Assembly (NCBI GenBank): GCA_037179385.1
Contig: CM074181.1
Span: 50,860,394-50,924,393, forward strand
Reading direction: 5' to 3'
Length of the DNA: 64,000 nt
DNA from: Holothuria scabra
Taxonomy: Eukaryota > Echinodermata > Holothuroidea > Aspidochirotida > Holothuriidae
Shown here: positions 33,722-45,692 of the stretch, one piece after another
Layout: every line of letters starts with the position of its first letter
Numbering within the stretch: the first letter of the stretch is position 1
Program-made: the position numbers and the translations under genes
The notes under the pieces: model-generated
Database searches by the model: none
Told to the model about the DNA's origin: nothing
Seen by the model: only the letters and a program-made list of their open reading frames with translations

Positions 33722-34079
33722 GCACCTTCAAGTTATTTTCACTAAGAAAATTATGAAACCAAACAAGGCTCATTTGGAGCAGAAATGATATTAATTCCAA
33801 AACGCTTGAAACCAAGTTTTTCAATTTCCTGAACATGTACGGTATAGCAGAGAAGGGGGATTGCGAAGCATTTGACGGTCTACACCAGACATTTAACTCT
33901 TTACAGCGGAGGTATAACAGTACACCTCCCTGATGAAGGGGTCTGAAAACAACCAAACACGTATTTTGCATTTTTGGAACCCAATAGTGAACTTCTCGGC
34001 TGTCAATTAAATACACTGCGTTTTCAATTATGTGTAACCTTCATGTAGGTTTACCTTAGTCGGTGTAACATGGGGTCCA
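33722..34079. other. no supported feature
   Basis: A 138-codon minus frame (33600-34016) runs across the Harbinger right end into this stretch and is not a recognised protein. Confidence 0.35.
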
Positions 34080-34350
34080 TCCGATATTCGAACGGTTCTT
34101 TATTCATAGGGGTTATTATTCATAACGTCTTTTTTTTGGCAAAAATAAGGTTCATGGTTCATAAGATTCGGTATTCATAATGGAAGAAAAAGTTCGCTTT
34201 TCATAATTGCAAGAAAGGTTCGCTGGTCAACATGGATAATAAGATTTGATATTCATAATAGTAAGACGGGTTCGTTATCCATAATGGAAAAAAGTGTTCA
34301 ATACTCATCAATGAGAAAAAGATTTCGATATTCATTATGAGAGAAAAGGA
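34080..34350 (+). repeat. degenerate tandem array of about 30-bp TTCATAATGG units
   Basis: Units of the form GGTTCG-TATTCATAATGG with an A/G-rich spacer recur about nine times with heavy divergence (for example near 34108, 34170, 34196, 34248, 34276, 34331). No inverted ends were found. Confidence 0.65.
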
Positions 34351-35339
34351 GAAAAGGGACAATTAAGCCGGAACAATGGAATTGCATTTTAGGCCTAAGT
34401 TTGTGGACGGACGAAGTTTGGTGATTGGTGCTGGTTGGCCTACTGATGTTCGCACTTTGGCAAAGAGTTCTACTTTAAATGATTAATGTGAGACCATCGG
34501 AAAGTTGTGGTGCAGTGATCTAGTCCCCTGTAATCTACCTTAAAACAACAATTTGCTATACCGCACGAAGTCTGAGCCTGCAAAAATGGCCAAAAGTCAA
34601 GGACCTCATCCAGTCAGCATGGCGTGAAAGACAGAAGAAAGAGGAACAATGCTTAGTGACTTTTGCTAAGCCGTTCCACGTACTACTTCGCTGTTGCGTA
34701 CAGAATGTTACTGAACTATCATTTCTTTAACCGAAATAAAATGAAATTCCGTTCAAACACACTTTCTCTGATAAAATCAAGGAATTTTCACATTGAAGTT
34801 GATTTTCCGACAGACCTCAGAGTTCTTCAACAGGTGTCAATTTCTGTGGGAATAGCACCACTATTTATACCCTCTCACCCAAATATGACACCCCTGTGAA
34901 ATGTGTTATCAATAAAGTAACAAAATTTACATTAGCGGAAAGAATATGATGATAATGATGCTAATTGTGAAATATCTGTGAACAAAAGCTGTCGGTAGAA
35001 ACCTACAACTTTAAAATCAGCATGAAAATTTTCTCCTGAACACTGACAAAATAATATACTTGTGTGTGCTAATATTAAGCAAAATAAGTCACTAGTAAAA
35101 GATATATTTACCCAACTGCCATAACATACTGAGTTTTTAACAGTGAGAGTGCCTGTAAAATGTCAACAGGTTCAGTGCTGTTATTAGTCTCGTGTGTAGC
35201 TGTAATTATAGCAGTGTTCATCACCAAATCTGGTATGCCCTCTTGAACTCACTCACAAAACAGGGGCTATTACACTCCTGACGCTTAACCTTGTTACCTT
35301 TTACACATCTATCAAAGTTCCAGTCCCTTTCGAGACATC
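34351..35339. other. no supported gene
   Basis: No gene or repeat recognised. The 78-codon frame at 34663-34899 is not a known protein. Confidence 0.3.
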
Positions 35340-35610
35340 CGTTTAACCTTTCGGGTCAGGGAGATCAACCTTAGACAAATTTCTGTTCTTTTCCTGATTT
35401 TTATCTGTGGACAGCGAATTGAGCTGACAGTTTTGACAGTTTGACAGTAATGAGATCTCATGAATAATGCAGCAACTTAAATTCTGTTTAATATCTGTTC
35501 TTTTTGTGTTCTTTTTCTGTAAAAGAACAGAAAAATTTTGCAAACAACAGAAAAAGATCAGAAAGTGCTGCAAATCTGTTCTTTTGCTTGTTACTAGTGT
35601 ATGTCCTGTT
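35340..35610 (-). repeat. AAAAGAACAGAT-rich dispersed repeat, copy 2 (reverse)
   Basis: The reverse complement of this segment matches 8697-8960 in word order, starting with ACTAGTAACAAGCAAAAGAA near 35600. Because this copy is not next to a gap, its right edge (near 35605-35610) shows what lies beyond the shared start: here TGTATGTCCTG on the plus strand. Confidence 0.75.
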
Positions 35611-35954
35611 TTTAACATTATGGGGTTATTCAAATTCTTTTTCATTATGGGGCTTATAATCAATCAATACAATTCACCAAACCACACACACTGTTAACAA
35701 GTATGAATATTGACACGAAGAGGCAAGTCATATGTCTACCCAGCTTATAAAGATACAAATTATTTACTGAATATACTACAAATAATATATGCAAATGCTC
35801 ATCTCAATGTGAAAATGGGATAAATTTGTTAGGTCATTGATTACATCCTGCTCCAAGCCTTTTTTCATTGATATCTCCAGTAATCTCTTCAGTGGTTTCA
35901 TCTATTCCTGCTGTTCTGTAGTTGTAGCTAGATAGTCTGAAGAAGTAGTAGATG
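35611..35954. other. no supported feature
   Basis: Short AT-rich stretch between the dispersed repeat and the 3' end of the CR1 relic. Confidence 0.4.
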
Positions 35955-36790
35955 GTAATCAACAAAACAGGCTGAAGGGCAAAGGAAGCCCAAGGCCCCA
36001 TAAGATGCCCTGAAGTCCAAACTCTAATTAAAAGTCAATCATCAAACCTCTACAAATTTATAGGTCCCAAAAATCAAATTCTACCATAGTCATGGAAGAA
36101 CTTGTCAATGTTAACCTTACCTTAAAGCAGTGTACTATAGGGGAGTTACTGTAACTACACAGTCTGGCAGACAATTCCACTCGTTGACAATTCTATGGGA
36201 GAATCTACCATGAGAGGGAAGTCCTCTTAGCTCATTTTCAAAATTTGAAGTATCCAAGCAGAAAAAAGATACATCATGAAAGTTGGGTTGTCAATAAGTG
36301 GAATTGTCTGCTTTTGTGTTCAGTGTCACAGAAGAATACAACCACAATGCCTCTGTTGTGCTGGTCACTGGACAGTTCCTGAGCAGCTTCAAGACTCCTT
36401 GCACACACACAATACTCCATTGAATATGATTTAAAATCCATCTTTCCCACCATAGGCCTGCTATGGCTGTTACCAAATTTGAGAAGTACCTAAGGGGCTT
36501 TTCCTAGCATGTAAATTTCCTAATGTCAAGCCTTGCAAAAGGCTTTTCCAGCTTTTACAATGTCCACAAACCTGAGAATTACTTTGAACCCTTAAATAAC
36601 TAGAAGACAAAAGGGATCCCTTTCAGAAAGAAACTTGTAAACCTGAAGCATGTCCCTCTTTAATCCTTGTCAGCTCCAATGTGGTAAGCCCAAGATGTTT
36701 AAGCCTAGCATGATAAGGTAAATTCCTCACCTCAGGTATAAGGCAAGTGGCTCTCCTCTGAACTTGCTCTAAAAGTGTTGAAATGATAGC
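35955..36790 (-). pseudogene. CR1-like LINE 3' end, broken relic
   Basis: Read on the minus strand from 36790, the frame gives LLEQVQRRATCLIPEVRNLPY and LGLTTLELTRIK, clearly the same family as the plus-strand LINE at 59514-60985. After an interruption of about 300 bp without homology (about 36215-36515), the pattern resumes with FSHRIVNEWNCLPD. It ends with KVNIDKFFHD and the 3' UTR words GGGCATCTTATGGGGCC near 36000, also found at 61050. Several stops and shifts make it inactive. It is a 5'-truncated or fragmented copy, older than the one at 55.8-61.1 kb. Confidence 0.75.
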
Positions 36791-37858
36791 TGTTTTGGTT
36801 TAAATCAAGAAGAGCAACTTTTTCTTCATTCAGGATACTAGGATTTTAAAAGTCAGTTAACAACTAAAATTTCAAGGCAATTAACCTTAAGTAATTGGAA
36901 TATGGGCAATGATCACTGCAATCACCAGTTTACAGTAACAGCCCTTTGAAGAAAATGAAAAGGGAACCTTGTAGATGCATACTTACAGTATCAAACAAAT
37001 TGTTTATTTTCAAATACTGCAGGTTGGAAAACAATATGAACATTTAGGAAAGCTCTTAAGTTTAATATAGCAAAACAATATTTTGCTTTCTGTAAAAAGA
37101 GAAACTAAGGTGTGTGTAACTTAAAGCCACCATAGAACACCTGGTTGCACTTTTTAATGGTTTAAAATGATCTAGGCCTAGGCCTAAAACAGATGAGAAA
37201 ACAACCACCATGTAAGAGTCAACTTTTGCATTTTTATGTAAGCAATGTCAAAAAGACCACTTGGTTTCCAAATAAAAGCAAAACCTCTATCAAGCAGTAT
37301 CAAAACCTCTGTCATGAGTTTTAATACTCAATTTTCAATTGTTGATATTACTTCCAAGGTGACAAAGATATTTTGGCCTAGGCCTAGGCTAAGCCTACTG
37401 TTTTTTCTTCAACAAATACACATTTTGAAGATATGTTCATGGCAGATGAAATTCCCCTGGTGGTCAATTCAATATTTATAGGCCTAGTAATAGCAGAAGC
37501 TATATACGCTAGGCGTAACGGCCTATTCATCATAATCCTAATCTGATAGACGTTATGAGTGATGACAAATAAAAAGAGGGCGCTTCAAAACTGCAACCTG
37601 GGAAGGATAATTCCATGTTTATGACCACAGAAGTAAATCGTTACCATGGAGATGACATTTTCATAATTGTGAACTAGAAGAGTAATGGAAAGATCCTTCC
37701 CACAATACACTATTGGAGTTAGATGGCATAATGAGGTCTTTGACAAAGTTATGTACTGCTTAGGCCTAAGGTTAAACCTTGTTTTAAAAAGGAAAAAGAG
37801 TTTTACATTGTTTGATACTGTCGTACCTGTACAGGGAATATGAAGTGATAAAATATAA
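36791..37858. other. no supported gene; TAGGCCTA-rich
   Basis: No coding sequence recognised. The motif TAGGCCTA and tandem AGGCCTAGGCCTA occur near 37182-37195, 37376-37392, 37479 and 37763. Confidence 0.35.
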
Positions 37859-38092
37859 TGGTTGGTTCAAAAATTCGAGCAGGTTCTAAATTCGAACACC
37901 TTATTAAAATCATTCATGTTTCATAGTCATAAGACAGTATTTTCTTCAATTACTTAAAACACCATTAAGAAATAATTATGGCTCCCATATGGTATGGGAA
38001 AACTGACAATTATTTTGCATCGATCTGTGAATAAACATTCCATTTAAATGAGGTGTTCGAATTAAGAACCTGTTCCAACTTAGAACCGACCA
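37859..38092. mobile_element. 234-bp palindromic MITE (TGGTTGGTTC ends)
   Basis: The first 43 bp (TGGTTGGTTCAAAAATTCGA...GGTTCTAAATTCGAACACCT) are matched inverted by the last 43 bp with about eight differences. The word GGTTCTAAATTCGAAC recurs within both arms. TA-rich flanks make the target duplication unclear; a Tc1/mariner-type TA is possible but not shown. Confidence 0.7.
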
Positions 38093-39465
38093 CTATATAT
38101 ACTGTAGGCCTATTGAATAAACGAAATGAAACGTGTAACAATACCTAACCAGGGATTCCGCCAGAAACACAAAAAGGGGGGGGGGGGATATATAACTGCT
38201 AAACCCCAAGTCCAAATTGATGCTGTCCTAGGCTAAAGTTATGGGTGAGTTCAAGGGGACAAAAGCTTGCTTCAAGGCCCCTGTAGTATGGTGCAATTTG
38301 AAGCTTTTAAAGGCCATTTATTTGTGTAGGCTAAGTTCAAACATTGCTGAAAAAGAGTCTTCATTTTAAGTAAGAAACCAAGATATTGACAATTCTCTAA
38401 TTTTTATGGAAATGAAAAGGGGGGGGGGGGGATTTTACCTTCTACGATCATGCTTAGGAGTCTATCAGCACAACAGGACCAACGCAATATTGCCTACGCC
38501 TATCCCAACAGTGTGCATATAGACGTTGCTCAATGTGCGGCTGAATTTGCGGCTCACTTTACACTAGTTATTTTATCCCCTTTTTCCCCCCTTTTCCCCC
38601 TCTGACGGAAACCGTGCTAGCCTAGGCCTAACTGTTATTGTTAAGCCAAGGCCGGCCGATACGTTACCGACGTTACACACTATGACCTAGGCTAGCCTAC
38701 GTTAGGCTATGCTACATGTTTCAACGTAACTTCGTGTTTCCCAGCCTGCAATGTTAGGCTCAGGGTTTTCCCTATGTTAATTTTGTCAACCTCGGTTTTT
38801 GGAAATTGGTTGATTCAGAATGTGACGGGGAAAATCGACCCACCTTATGCTTGTCTGAGCTCCCACGACGTCTGTGACGCTTATTCACACAGCTTGTTGA
38901 TTACTTCAGTAATGCCATTCGAGCCTAGCCATATCGTACTCGTTGCTACGTAGGTACTCTTCTTGCGTTACGCGTACGTTATGATCAGTACCATATAGCA
39001 GGACTATCATACACACTGTTTGTTAAGGAAGCCGAGAAAGGCAGTTACAATTTTCAACCTGGAGGAATAAATGGGGTTTTCAGTTGTCACTGATGAACGT
39101 GACCATATATTGCTCTCCTTTCAATCACTCCACATTACCAGAAATTGAGTGTATAGTATAGGACCGTACTGCTGGGCCCTGTTCAAGGGCTAGTTTTCAA
39201 GTTTTACGGTATTCTTTCAACGTTTTAGAAGTTTTAATTGTGATCCTTCTGGTTTAATTTAGTGGTGCCAATTGTCTTTTTTTTTTCAAGCTACGGCAGC
39301 CAGGCATATTACAAAACCACTGAGAACCCATATGAGCAAAAAGGGCGAGTAGCCTGGGCCCATGCAGGTCGTAACTCCATGCCATGCCTAGACCAATGGT
39401 ATCACATTTACAGGATATTAGGGACAATTTCCTTGTCAAGACTCTACGAACTTTGAATTTGTCAG
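38093..39465. other. no supported gene; poly-G tracts and GGCCTA-rich words
   Basis: Poly-G runs at about 38177 and 38419, and several TAGGCTA/CCTAGGC words at 38610-38740. No reading frame is recognised. The sequence at 39280-39460 lies where the head of the SINE copy would be, but it does not match that head. Confidence 0.35.
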
Positions 39466-39640
39466 AAGCAGCTGCACTACTGCCGTTGTGCGTGATGCTC
39501 CGCATAAGCATCGGCCGGAGTAGGGAAAACAAGCCAGTGAGCCACAACTGGAAAAAGGCCGTGACGGGCTCGACTTTAACCCATAGGTTGGAAACTGGGT
39601 CGTAAAACTACACCTAACTAACTAACTAACTAACCGGTGT
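39466..39640 (+). mobile_element. tRNA-Glu-derived SINE, 3' part (copy without the head)
   Basis: From CTACTGCCGTTGTGCGTGAT at about 39477 on, this follows the body of the SINE at 52484-52745. Shared segments include GGAGTAGGGAAAACA, GGTTGGAAACTGGGTCGTAA and a (CTAA)n tail at 39616-39636. The tRNA-related head is absent, so it is 5'-truncated. Retroposition needs a LINE partner that recognises the tail; which one is unknown. Confidence 0.75.
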
Positions 39641-41657
39641 TTCCCCCATTGACATGTGTACATTATGTGCACGACCAAAGAAACAAGGGCCCGGTTGTTT
39701 GTGGGGATCAATTGATCGATTGTTTTATTGATTGACTGATATGATTTATCTTCCTCAATAAAATTGGATATGACATATGGCATTATGGAAATCATGTTAA
39801 CAAGCACAATGAGGCATTATGAGTAAAAATAGTTTTACAACCGTGACGAAAATAATTGGTACTGAAAAAGTACTCGATCATTTAACAAAGTTCTAAGGCA
39901 GAGGACCAGAAAAGGTAGAGCTAATCTTTTCAAGTCTGGCCCTTAAAATAAGGTGCTGCACGTAGGGCCTACGTAGGTGTCAAAACCCCAGCTTATGGAA
40001 AAAGCTCACTTTTCGCCCTCTAAGATTACGTGACTGAAAAGAGTATGAATTTCGCTCCCATTCCCCCCCCCCCCCCATGAATTGAGGGACCGACCCCGGG
40101 AAAATCAGCTCAACGTCCCCTCAACGTCTCCTTTCCCCGGTTCTTTCCCCTGCTCTTTTCCGATACCGAGATCGTACCTTCCAAGTCCCGATTTGTACGG
40201 TCACTTCCAATCATTCAAGTTACTAGGCACACGCCCGGATCCCCTGGTGTACTGAACTAGCTGCACTCATTGCTAGCCTCCGTACTGCGCACAGTAATAC
40301 CTATTTAATGTGTGAAATGGAGTGACTTTTTGAAATTTTCCTTCTCTATAGAACTTTTGTGAACTGATAGTAACATGTGCATTTCTCAAATTTTTCATCA
40401 GTGCACCCTGGTGGGCGCGTACACTACCAGGACAGGGAGTGACTTCTTGTTAACTTGTTTAGCGTGCTCTTCATTCCATTTTACTTATTTAGTGTGTGTT
40501 GTTTTGCTTGTTCAGGGTCCTCTTCAAGACCCCTCTGTCGTGCATGACATCCTATGTTCAGTGGAAAGTGATCTGGGGGAAAACGATCTGGGGGAAAGCG
40601 TTGAGCATAATTACATGTTGTTTACGAAGGTGCAAATGGCTCCATGTATTCCTTGACTTCAAAATTAAAGGGAATGAGCAGTCTCTTAAATTGTAATTGT
40701 CTGGTATGGTAGACCTACCCTCTTCTATTCCATGAATGGCTGATTAACATGCTCGTAGCCAGGGGGGTTCAAAGGGTTCGGGCGAACAACCCTTTGAGCC
40801 GAAACCACCATTTATCATGAGCGACCCCCCTCCCCCCTTCAAGGGCAAAAAGTCCAAATCTGTAAGAAATCACTGCGTTTTCTTCGTATGCGCATGCAAA
40901 GGGCCGGCTAGCTACTATTAAAAACAGAGCTGGTGAGTTTACAGCTCCCAGCTGTTCACAAGGAGAAGAGAAATGACATTAACAACTTTTAATAGGCTTT
41001 CTAAGCAGCGTCGGTGATTGACTGCTAAAAAAGCAAACGTAAAGTTCTACAACAATGCCTAACTGGCCTTGTTAATATGCATTCCACTTGATGAAAAGCA
41101 CATAACATCTAAGTAAAGACAGAACTGCATTCCACATTCCAATTAAGGTCTCGAACTAGAAGTGAAATTGGAGGGTAGATCAGGGTTGATGCGGAGGGCT
41201 CCTTTCTGTCAAACTTGTGTGCCACTTAAGCAAATTTGAACACCCCCCCCCCCCCTTCAACTTTAATATCTCCCTCTTTCTGGAAATTTGGAACATCATG
41301 CAAGAAACTCTGATCAGAAATTATCTTTTACTATTCAGAAAGCAATAACGGTACTGTCGGCATTTTCGTCCGAATTGCACCTAACATGTAAAAATATACT
41401 ACGTAGGTAAAAACGATGTAAATTTCCTCTCTCTTGCTTATTTTCATTGACAGGTTAGTTGAGATTTCTTAATGGGCCTACCCCACTGCCGTGTGTTGGG
41501 ATATGGCAGCCTATTCTGTTAATATTTTCTTAAGCCATGATAGACGACGTCTCCTTAATTTTACTGTGTTCATCCTCAAGTAGCTTATCCTTTTCAATGT
41601 AATCCAAACTTTTGACGCATTTAGATTTTTTAGCTCTTTAAATCTTTCACAGTTCGC
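39641..41657. other. no supported gene
   Basis: No gene recognised. A segment at 40750-40840 (CTCGTAGCCAGGGGGGTT, an internal GGGTTCG...CGAACAACCC inverted repeat, then CCCCCCTCCCCCC) looks like one end of a hAT-like element. C-runs near 40067 and 41250 are similar. Confidence 0.3.
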
Positions 41658-41665
41658 TTTCGTAC

Positions 41666-43457
41666 CAGGGGTGGCGCCGGCGGAGGAGGGGGGCATCCCC
41701 CCGTTGGGGAAGGTCGGCGGTTTCGTCGGGGAGGCCTGAAAATAATAAAAAAAAAAACTAAAAAAAAAAAAATACAAGGACTGAAGTAACTGGGTGGGTG
41801 ATTTTGAACCTATTTTTTGTTTTGAAATGCTATTTTAATGCATATTCGAATCGATTTTCAATCACTTCTTTGCCCTGCAGTATACCTCATTCCATACACC
41901 TTGTCCTATCTCATCCGTGTACCTTGTCCTATCTCATCCCCTGTGGGAGAAGGAAGGCATTTTTTCGGGGATGCCTAAAAACTTTGAAAACGTAAAGGAC
42001 TGAAGTTACTGGATGGATGATCATGAACTGTTTTTTTTTTTTTTGATCATCCTTTTTTCTTTTGTAAAGCTATGTTAATGCATATCTGAATCGGTTTTAA
42101 TTACTTCTTACTAGCTCTGCTATCCCTCATCCCATCTTCAATCCGTGCGCGCAAGGTTGTGCCCATGTCGGGGAAGACTACCCTCCCACTGTTGTTGAGA
42201 TAATAAAATTTCGTCGGGGAGCCTTCATCTACAGGCCGATAAAAGATGAGGGCCTGATAACTTCAGTCACGATCTTCTTGATTTTGTTTACTTGAACACC
42301 ATATTCTTCTAGGAAACTCACAAAATTCCAAATTTTCCGTACAAAAACGGGGGAGCAGTTGTTCATGTGCATGCAGTGCCCGATGGTCTGCCATATGGCC
42401 TGCCCCAACAGCCGAATTCTAGCAACGGTAATGAAAATCGGCCAGGCCGTTTCAGTTTGACCAACACATAATGAGAAACATCATAAACAGTAGTGTAAGA
42501 ATATCTTCCCATAAGTCCGACTGCTCTTTTGGGCAGGATTACATTTCTGGGGAAAAAATCTTCCTCCTCCCAAACTGAAACGCTCCCGTACGCCTGTTTC
42601 AATATATAAAATGTAAAATTTCAATTTTATGGGAAGGCAAACTTTTTCCGCTGGAAAATTTTCCAATATGGTCCGAGGGCCTTAATCTGCCTGATGATAT
42701 TTAGTAACCCCCCAAAACTACAGATCACCCCCCTACTTGATTATTCTTATGAGAAGGTCAGATTCTTCCTAAAACCCCCAAATCTGTAATAAAATTACAA
42801 TTTTCCCCAAAGTAAGCCTGAGATTGTTCAAAGTGGCAAAATTTTCCAATTTCGATGGATACACAGTACAACAAATAACCAACTCTTTAGCCAACCCTTT
42901 AAATCAACCCAAACCTAATTTTGCTCTTAAAAGGCTTATCATTTAATAAAGAACCCAATTTTTTTATTTTAACCTTGCCAAAAAACAAATTTTCGTATGT
43001 TATATCCCAAAATTTTTGCAATATAATAAGCTGTTAATTTTCAAATCTTCGTTCAAAATAGGGAAAACTCTTCGGGCAAACTTCTGGTCTCGTCTTGAGA
43101 CCTTACTTAAACCTAGAATGGTTACATGCATAACCCCAACAAAATTTCAGCTGTCGCGAACAAAACGTTTTTGATTTTGCCCATATGAAGGATAGATTCT
43201 TCAATAACACCCCGACTTTTTAATGGTCCTTAAAAAAGTCGAAACTGTTGCAAAAGTTTTAAATTTTTCTTCAAGATAAACTCCAGATTTTTAAGTATTT
43301 GTTAAAAAGATAGTAAAAAATTTCGGCGCACGCGGGCCTCAAATTCTGCCAAGTCACGTCCCACCGGGACTAACTCATTGTCTTTGTCGGGGCCTTGAAA
43401 TGCTGGCCCCCTGTCGGGGAGCTTGAACCCCTGTCGGGCAAATCCTTACGCCACCTG
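41666..43457 (-). mobile_element. non-autonomous hAT-like element, copy 2 (inverted)
   Basis: The ends CAGGGGTGGCGCCGG (left) and TTACGCCACCTG (right) are inverted. The identical 8-mer TTTCGTAC lies on both sides (41658-41665, 43458-43465), a perfect hAT-type target duplication. The body is the reverse of 2684-5102 with the same blocks in order: subterminal CCCCGTCGGGG words, a GCAGTGCCC-ATGG block near 42375, an AATTTTGCTCTTAAAAGG block near 42913, and a CCATATGAAGGATAGATTC block near 43180. No transposase frame. At 1.79 kb it is shorter than copy 1, which carries extra sequence around 3560-4300. Confidence 0.9.
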
Positions 43458-43465
43458 TTTCGTAC

Positions 43466-44509
43466 AGCATAACAGTCTTCAATGTAGTCGAAAAGGGGGG
43501 GGGGGGAACTTGGGGAGGATTTACACATAATCAGAGACGAGGTCGTTTGTGGTACTGAAAATCAGTCCAAGTTCGATGTAAAATACGAAAAATTTTGGAA
43601 GTCGTAAGACTACAAAATTAGAATTAATTCAGATATATTTGATTTGGTTATTTAGTCATCTTCTATCCACACTTATTCATCGTTTCTTTAGACAATTGAC
43701 TAACTCCGTCGTTGAAATTTCTACACGATGCTGACGTGTGGTTAAGTTAGCAGTAGCGTCTGCGAAGGACAAAAAAATATTTGTCCCTCGGGACTTTGAC
43801 GGCAAATCCCAAACCATGTGGACTTGGCTAAGTCTCTCGTCAGTGTTCCCGTGGTCAGTACCAGCAGCCTCTTTAAAACCCCTCTACAAAACTCTTCTGT
43901 AAAATCCCTGTACTTACAGAACACTACAGCTCACCACAGGATACTTGGCGTTTGATTAATCCGCTGCAGCCAGCTGCGGCTGACAGGGAACCTTTATCTG
44001 TTGTTTGTTTAATAAGCTCTTTAATCATCCATGTGTCTACACTTCGATCCAGATCGATCCAACTGGCTTGTATTAAAATTTTAGTGTACTCAAACCTCAT
44101 GATCGGCTTTCGGGATCGCTTTATTTAGGTGTCTTTAAGTGTTATTATCATGTATCACTTGTCATCTCCTCACCACCTTTTTGCATCTTTGCCGACCGTA
44201 GCAGACAGCATTAAGTGAAATACTCATGAGGTGTTCACAACTTTGCCTGTCAACTTCCCAACAAGTGCTTTCCCTGTAAAGTGTTTTTCCATCTAGAGTT
44301 CCTGACAGATCGTAAGGTATTTAGCACCTAATTATACACGTTGTGCATGACTCTCTATGTTGAACATGTTTAAAAAACTGAAGATAAAAAGCTCCACCCC
44401 GGCCTCCAGCGATCATTATAGTCCGAAAGGCCGATCACCTCATGTAATTTTCCAGGCATAATTGTCTTCTTTGAGAATCGTGTCTTCTTAAACTTATCTA
44501 GAGATGGCT
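43466..44509. other. no supported gene
   Basis: A 12-base poly-G lies near 43496. No gene or RNA recognised. Confidence 0.3.
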
Positions 44510-45240
44510 CCAGACGGGTGGTAGCCAGGAGCTCGGGCCCCTGCAAAAGCTATGAGTCGCCGACAAGACAGGGAGAAAAATTTGTGGTGTGTGAAGAGGC
44601 CCCAAATTTTTTCCATTTTTAACAAATATTTAAAAAACTGTTCATTCTTTCGCGGAAAATTTTTTCAAAAGAAAATTGAAAAAATGTGGGGGATTTTTTG
44701 GGAAAACTGCCTTTTTCTATGAGTAAAATCAAGTAGATCATAGAGGGGACTGAAGTTCGGTGGTGTTACACATTTTTTCGTACGGATTAAGACTTTCTGG
44801 CCGTGACGAAACTTGAAATTCCCCGAAAAGTTCTTGCAATTTATAAAAGATTATTTTAAAAAAGGAGGTGCTCATATTTGAGAAAATGTGGAAAAATTTG
44901 GAAATTTATTAAAGGAAATTTGGGTTCAGTTTTCGCAGTATACCGTTAAATGGAAACTTTCGGGTTTTTTGTATTAAAGGACCCGCCTATCAATAAAAAC
45001 AAAATTAGTAGAAATGTAAAATTTTTAGGCAACTGAAGTTCACTTAGGTAAAATATTTAAATGTTTGGATCAAGTTTTATCCCAAGGAATCAGAAAATTT
45101 GCCCAATTTTTGGCCTTTTTTAAAAATGTTTGAAAAATTGGAGCTTATACCGGAGAAGATTTCAAAGTTTACTGGAGAACAATATTTGGGTTAAGTTAAA
45201 TCAAGAAGAAGACCAAGGAAGAGGGAGTGGCTGAAGTCCA
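44510..45240 (+). mobile_element. diverged fragment of the 2684/41666 family
   Basis: GGTGGTAGCCAGGAGCTCGG followed by a GCCGACAAGACAGGGAG word and then AACAAATATTTAAAAAACTG parallels the left part of the element at 2684 (where AACAAATACTTAAAAATCTGG is at 2853). Long A- and T-rich runs continue as in that family. No ends or target duplication found. Confidence 0.45.
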
Positions 45241-45692
45241 TTGGGGATGCACTTTTTTTGCATAATAGTCACACGGATCAACTGATCAAGGCTCCCATGC
45301 CTTTCCCAATGGGAAGCATACCAGGTGCTTCATTTTCAGATATGAAGAAGCTGCTTGATTGAACCAATGAAAATGCCTAATTTTGAGTTCACGTCATTGA
45401 TTTCTTTTTCTTCAGAAATGCAAAATGTTTGGATTAATGTTTGGAGTAATGATTTTGAAATCTGGACGTGTAGTTGGTCCATAATCTCACTTTTTCAGGT
45501 GCATTATTATGCCCCCAAAATAATTGTACATACTTGTGGTGTGAACAGACTTGTTGTGTCGTGTATAGGAGGGGACCATGAGGGGGTGGGCCCCAAGAAA
45601 TTGCCCGGTTTTCCGTTGGGCCAGTCGGCCCCTGCATAGGCTATAAACATCAAAGTAGAGGCGGCCGCTGTGCTTTTACTTTCAGCTTTTGA
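45241..45692. other. no supported gene
   Basis: No recognised coding sequence. GGGGGTGGGCCCC near 45583 has transposon-end character only. Confidence 0.3.

Noticed and set aside
33600..34016. 138-codon minus-strand frame
   Set aside because: It crosses the Harbinger right end and has no recognisable domain or second copy; likely chance.
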